A stretch of DNA of 19,059 nt from DAIQNV01 sp036788215 (lineage in GTDB: Bacteria; Planctomycetota; Phycisphaerae; Phycisphaerales; UBA1924). The stretch covers positions 1 through 19,059 of the forward strand of contig DAIQNV010000060.1 of NCBI GenBank assembly GCA_036788215.1, written 5' to 3'. This document shows, one piece after another, positions 7,433-14,612 of this stretch (position 1 is the first letter of the stretch; every line of letters begins with the position of its first letter). The notes beneath the pieces were generated by a model. The model had not been told where the DNA came from and made no database searches. It saw only the letters and a list, made by a program, of their open reading frames with translations. Position numbers and translations under genes: made by a program.

Positions 7433-9067
7433 TCAGAGACGGTCGGCGGTGCTGCCGCCAAGCCGCTCCCCCGCCTGCAGCATCACCTGCTCGGCCACCA
7501 TGTTGGGGTTGTATCCCGCCTCCATGTTGACGCAGGGCACACCGGCGGCGCGGGAATACTCACGGGCCTCGTCGGCATGGAGATGCCCGGTCAGCTTGAT
7601 GAGCAGCAGCACGACGCGGGTGTCCGGACGCTGGATCGGGGCCTGCATGCGGGCGCCGCTGCCGTGCTCGGTGAGCTCGACCCACTCGATCGTCGCCCCG
7701 AACGCGTCCTCGAGGCGTGCGATAGCGTCCTGGCGGGGCTCGCCCCCCACGATCACGATGCGCCCGCCTTCGAGCACCGGTCGGACCTCCGCGACCCGCT
7801 CGCTCCAGCGGTCGTCCTGATCGGCGGCGGGGGCGTTCGCACGGCGCGACTCGAAAGCGAGATGCTCGTGGCGAGGCAGGTCAGCGGGGAAGGCTATGCC
7901 CTCGACGCTCTCGCGGAACTCGGCGATGCGCGGGTCGGTCGGGCCGACGCCCATGGACCGGAGTTCCTCCATCGCCCTGTTGATCGTCTCGAAGTCGTGG
8001 CGATCCTCCTGGGGGCCGTTCCGGATGCGCCGGGCGTGGTACACCGCCTTGTTGACCAGCTGGCTGACCTGCCGGGCCTTCCTGAGGCGGGCGTCCTCCG
8101 AAGCGATGAGCCGCTTCGCCTCGGCACTGACCTCGGGCGCGTGCTCGGGCGAGGCCGGATCGTCGGCCTTCATGTGCCGCTCAACGAAGACGGTGCGCTC
8201 GAAGGTCTCGCGCCGGAGCCAGAGGTGGGTTTCCTCCTGGTCCGTGTCATCAGAGGTAAGCCAAGTGACCCCGAGCGCAACACGGAGAGCGGAGCTCGCC
8301 TCCGCGAGGAGCTGGAACGCCTGCTCCCGCTCGGAATCGCCGAGGCGGCTGTCGGACGCGACCGCCCTGAGGCACAAAGTGACCGCGTCGGCGAGGGCCT
8401 CGTAGCACGCCGCGATCTGCAGGAGATGCTCATCGCCGGGCTGGTCCTCGTAGGGCCAGAAGACCCAAAGGAAACAGTCCGGCATGCTCTTCGCGGTCGC
8501 GATCATCGCATCCATCCGCGCCTTCAGCGCGGGCTCGCGGACGGGGTCGCCCCGGTCGCGTCGACGCTCGATGAAGAACCGGCAGGACTCGGCCTTCAAG
8601 CGGGCCCGCTCCTCGACGAGTTCCAGATCGATCGGCTTGGGCACCGGAGCCTGCTGCATCGATCCCGAGCCGCCCGCCGTCCCGGCCGCAGCTCGGCGCA
8701 GAGTCGCGAGGTGCGAGGCCGCCCCGGTCACCTTGATCTCCGCCTCGGCGCCGCCCAGCGTGAGCGGGACGGTGCCGGTCACGGATTCATCGAGGCCGGT
8801 CGGAGCAACGGACTCGGAGTCCCCGTTCGCGTTGCGGGGCGTCGAACCACCCTCGGGATCCGCGATCACACCGGGGACTTCACCGGTCTCGACCGCGATC
8901 GAACCCGACGCGTGCTCATTGTACGAAGCGGGCTCAAGGGCGTCGGACTCGGCCAGCACGAGCTCCGCGAGCTCCACCAGCAGAGTGCGCACCGCGGGCG
9001 ACCGTTGCATCTCCTCCTTGAGCACACGCCGGATGGCATCGGCGAGTCGGTCGGGCGTATCGGGCAT
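7433..9067 (-). CDS. Hypothetical protein with C-terminal DUF2325-like domain
   Basis: Soluble protein of 544 residues with no signal peptide or membrane segment. The first 55 residues are helical. Residues 60-150 are a low-complexity Ser/Gly/Glu linker. Residues 150-420 are charged and helical, with FLWVFWPYEDQPGDEH and NRAMEELRSMGVGPTDPRI among the most protein-like parts. The end (about 434-530) starts with a beta strand and GGRIVIVGGEP, then a helix, VVLLLIKLTGHLHADEAREY and GVPCVNMEAGYN; this matches the layout of DUF2325, a small Rossmann-like domain of unknown function. The ATG at 9067 is chosen because GGAG lies 8 bases upstream; an in-frame extension to 9268 has atypical, Arg/Pro/Ser-rich sequence. 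It is monocistronic and divergent from the exporter operon. Function unknown; the DUF2325 assignment is moderately sure. Confidence 0.8.
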   Translation of the reverse strand: MPDTPDRLADAIRRVLKEEMQRSPAVRTLLVELAELVLAESDALEPASYNEHASGSIAVETGEVPGVIADPEGGSTPRNANGDSESVAPTGLDESVTGTVPLTLGGAEAEIKVTGAASHLATLRRAAAGTAGGSGSMQQAPVPKPIDLELVEERARLKAESCRFFIERRRDRGDPVREPALKARMDAMIATAKSMPDCFLWVFWPYEDQPGDEHLLQIAACYEALADAVTLCLRAVASDSRLGDSEREQAFQLLAEASSALRVALGVTWLTSDDTDQEETHLWLRRETFERTVFVERHMKADDPASPEHAPEVSAEAKRLIASEDARLRKARQVSQLVNKAVYHARRIRNGPQEDRHDFETINRAMEELRSMGVGPTDPRIAEFRESVEGIAFPADLPRHEHLAFESRRANAPAADQDDRWSERVAEVRPVLEGGRIVIVGGEPRQDAIARLEDAFGATIEWVELTEHGSGARMQAPIQRPDTRVVLLLIKLTGHLHADEAREYSRAAGVPCVNMEAGYNPNMVAEQVMLQAGERLGGSTADRL

Positions 9068-9283
9068 GAGTGGTCTCCGCAGCGAAACCGAGGCCCCGAG
9101 CACCTCGTTCCCAGCCAGTCTAGGTGACAGCTCCGGTGGGCCGAAGCGCCGCGTGCATGCCGAGTCGGTCGGGGCGATCGCTCTGGCGATTGTGCTGCCC
9201 ATGGCGGTTACCGGGCGATGGACCGACCTTGACCCCACGACGAGCATTGTGATCGGAGCCGGTTCCAAGGTCCGGCCGAACTC

Positions 9284-9302
9284 CGAAGAACCTATTTCTT
9301 CG
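9284..9302. other. Perfect 7-bp hairpin upstream of the tetR promoter
   Basis: CGAAGAA (9284-9290) and TTCTTCG (9296-9302) are exact reverse complements with a 5-base loop, 11 bases before the tetR -35 box. It could be a protein-binding dyad or a structure in the leader of the divergent gene. The remaining spacer from 9068 to 9283 shows no gene and no convincing minus-strand promoter. Confidence 0.3.
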
Positions 9303-9313
9303 AGAAACGCGCC

Positions 9314-9341
9314 TTGACAGCGGTGGGACGCACGGCATAAT
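9314..9341 (+). promoter_or_regulatory. Sigma70-type promoter of the tetR-ABC exporter operon
   Basis: TTGACA (9314-9319, perfect -35) is separated by 16 bases from CATAAT (9336-9341, 5/6 match to -10). The predicted start near 9348 falls inside the dyads at 9343-9367. It is the best-matching promoter in the window. Confidence 0.75.
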
Positions 9342-9342
9342 C

Positions 9343-9367
9343 AAACGCACGTTTTAGAACAGGTGTT
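9343..9367 (+). promoter_or_regulatory. Probable TetR operator dyads overlapping the transcription start
   Basis: Two short dyads lie 14 bases apart centre to centre: AAACG-CA-CGTTT (9343-9354) and AACA-GG-TGTT (9358-9367). The second also contains the AGGTG ribosome-binding site, five bases before the regulator ATG. The position just after the -10 fits repression by the TetR protein encoded next to it. Confidence 0.5.
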
Positions 9368-9370
9368 TTA

Positions 9371-10021
9371 ATGACCGCCGATCAAGGACCAGCCGACGAC
9401 ACCAGGGACCGCCTCCTCCACGCCGCGGGCGACGAGTTCGCCCGGGTCGGGTTCCGCAGCGCCAGTGTGCGTTCGATCTGCGTTGCCGCCCGGGCGAATG
9501 TGTCGGCGGTGAAGTACCACTTCGGCTCCAAGGAAGCGCTGTACCTCGCGGTCTGGGATGCTGCTGCAGAGCAGATGGTGCGGGCCGAGCCCATGCCCCG
9601 GTTCCAGGACGGTGACGATCCGAAGGAAGCGCTCCGCGCGTTCGTCGCGTGGTTCATGCGCCTGGTCCTTACCGAGAACCGGACGCATCCCTGGGCGGGC
9701 CAACTGCTGGCCCACGAGACGGTCTCCCCGACCCCCGGGGCCCTCGACACCTTCGTGAAGCACTGCGCGGGACCCATCCGCGACGAGGTCTCGCGGATCG
9801 TGCGGGCGGTGGTCGGGCACCCGCTGCGCGGGAAGACCCACGACAACCTCGTGTTCGGGGTCATCGCGCTGTGCGTCAACCCCAAGCATTCGCGCGAGAT
9901 TCTCGTCGCCATCGGCCACCCACCGCCGCAGTCGAGGGCGGCGATCAATCGCATGGCGAAGGACATGGCGGAATTCGCGATCAACGGCCTCACGGGCTTC
10001 GCGGGCGAGGAGAACGGCTGA
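9371..10021 (+). CDS. TetR-family transcriptional regulator, CecR-like
   Basis: One-component repressor of 216 residues that probably controls its own operon. Residues 11-60 form the DNA-binding domain: DRLLHAAGDEFARVGF, then the HTH SASVRSICVAARANVSAVKYHFGSKEALY, very close to the family consensus. The C-terminal ligand domain (about 70-216) with PWAGQLLAHE and the NRMAKDMAEFAINGL helix looks like the CecR/DUF1956 type, which in Escherichia coli also governs an ABC exporter with a HlyD-type adaptor. The ATG at 9371 has AGGTG five bases upstream. Its TGA shares one base with the permease ATG. Ligand unknown. Confidence 0.92.
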   Translation: MTADQGPADDTRDRLLHAAGDEFARVGFRSASVRSICVAARANVSAVKYHFGSKEALYLAVWDAAAEQMVRAEPMPRFQDGDDPKEALRAFVAWFMRLVLTENRTHPWAGQLLAHETVSPTPGALDTFVKHCAGPIRDEVSRIVRAVVGHPLRGKTHDNLVFGVIALCVNPKHSREILVAIGHPPPQSRAAINRMAKDMAEFAINGLTGFAGEENG

Positions 10022-11163
10022 TGCTGACAACCGCGCTGCGCATGCTTCTGGGCGACAAGACCAAGTGCCTGGGCCTCGTCTTCGGCGTCGCGTTCAGCAC
10101 CCTCCTGGTATGCCAGCAGGTCTCGATCTTTGTCGGGCTTCTCGCCCGGGCGTCCAGCGTCGTCAATGACGTGCGCGAAGCCGACATCTGGGTCATGGAC
10201 CCGAGCGTCAAGACGATCGATGTCGCCTACCCGCTCCGCGATACCGTGCTGCCCCGCGTGCGGGGCGTGGAGGGGGTCGCCTGGGCGGTCCCGTTCTTCA
10301 AAGCGGCGGTGCAGGTACGAACGCGCGGGGGCACGCTGGAGAACGCCGTCATCCTGGGCATCGACGACGCCTCCCTCGTCGGCGTGCCGGACGCGTTCGT
10401 CCTGGGCACCGTCGAGGACCTGACGCTGCCCGACAGCATCGCGATCAACCCGGCCGGTTTCCGCCTGCTCTTCCCGGGCGAAGCGCTGGACACGGGGCGG
10501 GAGATCGAGCTCAACGACCGGCGGGCACGGATCGTCGCGATCGTCGAGGCAGCGCCGGCCTTCGCCGCCAACACGACCATCTTCACCCGGTACAGCCTCG
10601 CGACGAGCTACACGAACAACGGGCGCAACGCGCTGAGCTTCGTGCTCGCCAAGGCCGCCGACCCTGAGCAGACCGAGGCGGTCGCGTCCCGCATCGCCGA
10701 GGTGACCGGGCTCAAGGCGATCACAAGCGATCGCCTGCGATGGGAATCGATCGCTTACGTCCTCGAGAACACCGGCATCCCGATCAGCTTCGGAACGGTC
10801 GTGACGCTGGGCGCCATCATCGGCGTGGCCATCGTCGGGCTGACCTTCAACCAGTTCATCTCAGAGAATCTGAAGCAGTACGCGGCGCTCAAGGCCATCG
10901 GGGTGCGGAACGAACGCCTCTTGGCCATGACGCTCGGGCAAGCGTTGTTCGTGGGCGTGATCGGCTACGGCATCGGGCTCGGCGCGGCCGCCGCCTTCTT
11001 CGCCGCGACCACCAACAGCGTCGACGCGCTGCGTGGCTTCTACCTGCTGCCGGAGATCGCGATCGGCGTCGCGGTCCTGGCGATCGCCATCGTCTTCGCC
11101 TCGACCATCCTGAGCATGCGCCGCGTGCTCGTCGTCGATCCCGCCACGGTCTTCAGGGGATGA
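10021..11163 (+). CDS. ABC exporter permease, FtsX/DevC type
   Basis: Membrane subunit (380 residues) of a MacB/DevC-like ABC exporter. It has TM1 at about 17-38, a large periplasmic domain (about 40-255), then three TM segments at about 260-282, 300-328 and 345-366, the standard FtsX layout. It ends in the VVDPATVFRG motif commonly seen at the end of such permeases. ENLKQYAALKAIGVRN (about 281-296) is the cytoplasmic coupling region typical of the family. The start overlaps the regulator stop (TGATG), with AGGAG upstream inside the regulator gene. These transporters do not pump through the membrane directly but act mechanically on the adaptor and channel; the substrate is unknown. Confidence 0.92.
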   Translation: MLTTALRMLLGDKTKCLGLVFGVAFSTLLVCQQVSIFVGLLARASSVVNDVREADIWVMDPSVKTIDVAYPLRDTVLPRVRGVEGVAWAVPFFKAAVQVRTRGGTLENAVILGIDDASLVGVPDAFVLGTVEDLTLPDSIAINPAGFRLLFPGEALDTGREIELNDRRARIVAIVEAAPAFAANTTIFTRYSLATSYTNNGRNALSFVLAKAADPEQTEAVASRIAEVTGLKAITSDRLRWESIAYVLENTGIPISFGTVVTLGAIIGVAIVGLTFNQFISENLKQYAALKAIGVRNERLLAMTLGQALFVGVIGYGIGLGAAAAFFAATTNSVDALRGFYLLPEIAIGVAVLAIAIVFASTILSMRRVLVVDPATVFRG

Positions 11164-11167
11164 ACCA

Positions 11168-11914
11168 ATGACGCAGACCACCACCGAGGCGAGGTCGCTC
11201 GCCCCCGCCGGCACCGTCGCGGTGCGGTGCGAGGGAATCGAGAAGTCGTTCTCCGCCGGCGAGACCCGCGTCCGCGTCCTCCGGGGCACCGACTTCATCG
11301 CCGAGCGGGGGCGGATGAGCTTCCTCGTCGGCCCTTCCGGCTGCGGCAAGACCACGCTGATCTCGGTGATCGGCGCGATCCTCTCCTGCGAGGGCGGGTC
11401 GCTGGAGGTCCTGGGCCACGACCTGCGGCACATGAGCAACGGTAAGCTCGCCGACTTCCGGCTCAACAACCTCGGGTTCATCTTCCAGCAGTTCAACCTG
11501 CTGCCCACGCTGAACGCGGAGGAGAACGCATCCCTCCCGCTGGTTGCCAGGGGAGCGTCGACCGCGCGGGCCGAGCGAGCGGCCCGCGAGCTGCTGGGGC
11601 GACTCGGCCTCGAAGGGCAGACCAGGAAGATGCCCTCCCAGCTGTCGGGCGGCCAGCAGCAACGCGTGGCGATCGCCCGGGCGCTGGTGCACAGTCCCCG
11701 ACTGCTGATCTGCGATGAACCGACCGCCTCGCTCGACGCCAATTCCGGTCACACGGTGATGGAGCTGCTGCGGGATGTCGCGCTCGAAGGCGACCGGTCC
11801 GTCATCGTCGTCACCCACGACAACCGCATCTTCGGCTTCGCCGACCGCATCAGCCACATGGCGGACGGCCGAATCACCGAGGTGGAGAATCGCGACAACG
11901 GAGACCTTTCATGA
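11168..11914 (+). CDS. ABC exporter ATP-binding protein (MacB/DevA/LolD type)
   Basis: Cytoplasmic ATPase of 248 residues that powers the permease encoded before it. All nucleotide-binding motifs are intact: Walker A GPSGCGKTT (55-63), Q-loop Gln107, signature LSGGQ (159-163), Walker B LLICDE with catalytic Glu184, D-loop SLD (188-190) and H-loop His217. The first 15 residues are an extra Thr/Ala-rich tail. It starts 4 bases after the permease stop, with GGGGA upstream, and its stop overlaps the adaptor start (ATGA). Confidence 0.95.
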   Translation: MTQTTTEARSLAPAGTVAVRCEGIEKSFSAGETRVRVLRGTDFIAERGRMSFLVGPSGCGKTTLISVIGAILSCEGGSLEVLGHDLRHMSNGKLADFRLNNLGFIFQQFNLLPTLNAEENASLPLVARGASTARAERAARELLGRLGLEGQTRKMPSQLSGGQQQRVAIARALVHSPRLLICDEPTASLDANSGHTVMELLRDVALEGDRSVIVVTHDNRIFGFADRISHMADGRITEVENRDNGDLS

Positions 11915-13080
11915 GCACACGATCCAGGGTCCTCACGTGGGGCCTGCCCCTCGTGGGGGCGAGCACGCTCCTCATGGGCACGGGCCTGGTCGTCACGGGC
12001 CGCCCGGTCGTCCCGGAGCAATCGCCACCGAGGCAACCAACGACCGCGCCGTACGAGCCCAACGACTCCGCGGGAACATCGTTCATCGGGGCCATCGGCA
12101 CGAGCGAGCCCCCGGGCGAAGCGGTCGCGCTCGCGACCCACACATCCGGCGTCGTGAGCAAGGTGCACGTCACCGTCGGAAACGTCGTGATGCCCGGCCA
12201 GCCGCTCTTCACGGTCGACCCGACGCGGGCGAACGCGGAGGTCGCGCTCCGCGCGTCCGATGTTGATGTCGTGACACACGAGCTCGATGCGCTGCGGGCG
12301 ATGGTGCCCCCGCGCCAAGCCGCGGTCCGCTCTGCCAGGGCATCGCTCGCCGCAGCACACGCCGACCTCCTCGTCGCGGAGGCCGACCTCGCCGACCGCC
12401 GGAACCTGCTCAGCATCGCGACAGCAGTCTCCGACCCGCGGGCGATCGCACGGGAGGAGGTCGACCGCCGGCGATTCGCGGTCACGCAGGCCGAGGCACG
12501 CGTCGCGACCGCGTCGGCAGCGGTCCAGCGCGCCCAGGCCGGCGTCTCCGAAGCGGAGGCCGAGCTCGAGCGCTACGCCGAGCCGCAAACGGGCGCGGAC
12601 GGACCGGAGATCCTGGCGGCAGTCGCGCGGGTCGCCCAGGTCCGCCGCTCGCTGGCCCGGGCGCAGGCGGACCTCGACCTCGCAACGGTCCGCAGCCCGG
12701 CCGAGGGGCGGGTGCTGCAGGTGAACATCCGCCCCGGCGAGTTCGCGCCCGCAGCGGTTCCGACAGAGGGACTGATCGTGCTGGGCGGAACCGGCCCGAC
12801 GCACCTCCGCGTCGAGATCGACGAGGTCGACATCCCCCGCTTCTCGCGCGGCGCCAGGGCGTGGGCCTCGCCCCGTGGCGACGCCGAGACGAGGTTCCGG
12901 CTCGCATTCGTGGCGGTCGAGCCCCTGGTCGTGCCCAAGCGAAACCTCGCCGGACGCACGAGCGAACTCGTCGATACCCGTGTGCTCCAGGTCGTGTACG
13001 CGTTCGACGAGACGCTGGAATCACCGGGAATCGGTCAGCAGTTCGACGTGTACATCGAGGCCGCGGGAGGCGGGTCATGA
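11911..13080 (+). CDS. HlyD/DevB-type periplasmic adaptor of the ABC exporter
   Basis: Membrane-fusion protein of 389 residues. A single N-terminal membrane anchor (about 9-29) is followed by a Pro-rich linker (32-50), the first lipoyl half (GVVSKVHVTVGNVVMPGQPLF, 80-100), a long Ala/Arg/Glu-rich coiled-coil hairpin (about 105-258), the second lipoyl half (LATVRSPAEGRVLQV, 257-271) and a beta-barrel. Full-length. It starts within the ATPase stop (ATGA overlap) and ends in an ATGA overlap with the channel gene, so the four exporter proteins should be made together. It would join the permease to the outer-membrane channel. Confidence 0.92.
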   Translation: MSTRSRVLTWGLPLVGASTLLMGTGLVVTGRPVVPEQSPPRQPTTAPYEPNDSAGTSFIGAIGTSEPPGEAVALATHTSGVVSKVHVTVGNVVMPGQPLFTVDPTRANAEVALRASDVDVVTHELDALRAMVPPRQAAVRSARASLAAAHADLLVAEADLADRRNLLSIATAVSDPRAIAREEVDRRRFAVTQAEARVATASAAVQRAQAGVSEAEAELERYAEPQTGADGPEILAAVARVAQVRRSLARAQADLDLATVRSPAEGRVLQVNIRPGEFAPAAVPTEGLIVLGGTGPTHLRVEIDEVDIPRFSRGARAWASPRGDAETRFRLAFVAVEPLVVPKRNLAGRTSELVDTRVLQVVYAFDETLESPGIGQQFDVYIEAAGGGS

Positions 13081-14531
13081 GGATCCTCCGCACGATCGCC
13101 CTCGCCCCCCCACTGCTCGCGCTCTCCGCGTGCACCGTTGGCCCCGACTACGCGCCGCCGGACGCCCCGACGCTGATGCCCGAGTCATGGGCAGCCGACG
13201 ACACGCCCGGCCCCTCCGCGGACATCGCCCGATGGTGGACGCTGCTGGGCGACGACGAGCTCGCCAAGCTGATCGATCGGGCGTTCACGAGCAACCTCAC
13301 GCTCGCCATCGCCCGCGAACGGGTCATCGTCGCCCGCGCCCGCCGGGGCATCGAGAACGCGGACCGTCTGCCCACGCTCGACGCCGCAGCGTCCTACACG
13401 CGGGCCCAGACGGGCGACGAGGGCTTCGTCCTTGGCGGCGCTCCCTCGGGCGCCGAGGTCGACATCTACTCCCTCGGAGCGGTCGCCGGCTGGGAACTGG
13501 ATCTCTGGGGCCGCGTCGATCGGCTCGTCGAGGCGGCGGAGGCCGACATCGGCGTCGCGATCGAGGACCTCCGGGCCAGCCGCGTGGCGCTCGCGGCCGA
13601 GGTGGCCCGGGAGGTCATCCTCGCCCGCGCCATCGACCGCGACATCGAACTCGTCCGCAGCACGATCGAAACCAATCAGGATGCGCTCGACGTCGCCCGG
13701 TCGCGATCCGAGGCAGGGTTCGGAGGCGACCTCGATGTCGCCCGCGCCCTTCGAGACCTCGAATCCAACTCCGCGCTCCTCCCCGCCCTCGTCGCCGATC
13801 GGCGCGAAGCGGAGCTCCGTCTCGCGGTGCTGCTGGGCACAACGCCCGGCGCCGTCACGGTGACACGCGCCGACCTGCCCAGGCGGGACATCATCCCCGA
13901 CCTCGGCGTCCCCGCCGATCTCCTGCTGAGGAGGCCCGATCTCCGGCGGGCTGAACGCGAACTCGCCGCCAGCACCGCACGCATCGGCGCCGCGAAGGCC
14001 GAGCGCTTTCCCCGCGTCTCCCTATCCGGGTCGATCGCCCTCCAGGGACCCGACCTGGGCGACACCGTCAACCCGGACGCCTACGTGCTCTCCGTGGGCC
14101 CGTCGATCTCCCTGCCGATCTTCGAGGGCAGGCGCATCCGCAGCCGCGTGCTTGAGGCCGAAAGCCAGCAGCGTCAGGCCCTCCTGCGCCTCCGATCATC
14201 GGTGATCGACGCCCTCGCGGAGGTCCGCACCGCGAGCATGCGCCGGGCCCAGACGGAAGAACGCGTCGCTCGGCTCCGCGACGCAGAATCCGCGGCCCGG
14301 GACGCGGAGGACCTGTCCTCCGCCCGGTACCGCGCGGGCCAGGTCGATTTCCTCGACGTCACCGAGGCAAGGCAGTCGCGTCTCGGCATCGAGCGGGCCC
14401 GCGTCAGCGCCGAGCGGGACGCGCTGCTCAGGCTCATCGATCTCTACGCGTCCCTCGGGGGCGGATGGGAGGCCGATACCGACCATGCAGCGCTTCCGGC
14501 ATTGCCCGCTCTCACGGCCAGCCGACCCTGA
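13077..14531 (+). CDS. Outer-membrane efflux lipoprotein, NodT/TolC family
   Basis: Channel subunit of 484 residues. The signal peptide ends in lipobox LSAC, with Cys19 as the lipid-modified residue, followed by TVGPDYAPP, the usual start of NodT/OprM-type channels. Two repeats of long Ala/Arg/Glu-rich helices follow, with the conserved WELDLWGRVDRL (about 140) and LLLRRPDLRRAERELAAS (about 282) segments and ISLPIFEGRRIRSRV (about 344) in the second half. The start overlaps the adaptor stop (ATGA). It is the only outer-membrane channel in the window, so it may also serve the RND pump at 306-5087, which has none. Confidence 0.93.
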   Translation: MRILRTIALAPPLLALSACTVGPDYAPPDAPTLMPESWAADDTPGPSADIARWWTLLGDDELAKLIDRAFTSNLTLAIARERVIVARARRGIENADRLPTLDAAASYTRAQTGDEGFVLGGAPSGAEVDIYSLGAVAGWELDLWGRVDRLVEAAEADIGVAIEDLRASRVALAAEVAREVILARAIDRDIELVRSTIETNQDALDVARSRSEAGFGGDLDVARALRDLESNSALLPALVADRREAELRLAVLLGTTPGAVTVTRADLPRRDIIPDLGVPADLLLRRPDLRRAERELAASTARIGAAKAERFPRVSLSGSIALQGPDLGDTVNPDAYVLSVGPSISLPIFEGRRIRSRVLEAESQQRQALLRLRSSVIDALAEVRTASMRRAQTEERVARLRDAESAARDAEDLSSARYRAGQVDFLDVTEARQSRLGIERARVSAERDALLRLIDLYASLGGGWEADTDHAALPALPALTASRP

Positions 14532-14538
14532 ACAACAG

Positions 14539-14572
14539 CAGCGGGGAAGCGATCGCCGCTCCCCCGCCGCTG
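14539..14572. terminator. Hairpin between the converging exporter operon and katG
   Basis: CAGCGG (14539-14544) pairs with CCGCTG (14567-14572), with a further GG/CC and an inner AGCG/CGCT stem (14548-14551 with 14557-14560). It begins 8 bases after the channel stop. A second stem, TGAGCG/CGCTCA (14579-14598), lies on the katG side. Neither has a T-run, so termination may need Rho or the structures may protect 3' ends. Confidence 0.4.
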
Positions 14573-14612
14573 ACGTCTTGAGCGCATCCGCCCGCTCACA
14601 TTACAGGCCCGA

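Noticed and set aside
7577..9127. 516-codon open frame on the plus strand opposite the DUF2325 gene
   Set aside because: Sequence is Arg/Asp/His/Leu-rich without domains, while the minus strand gives a well-formed protein with a good ribosome-binding site.
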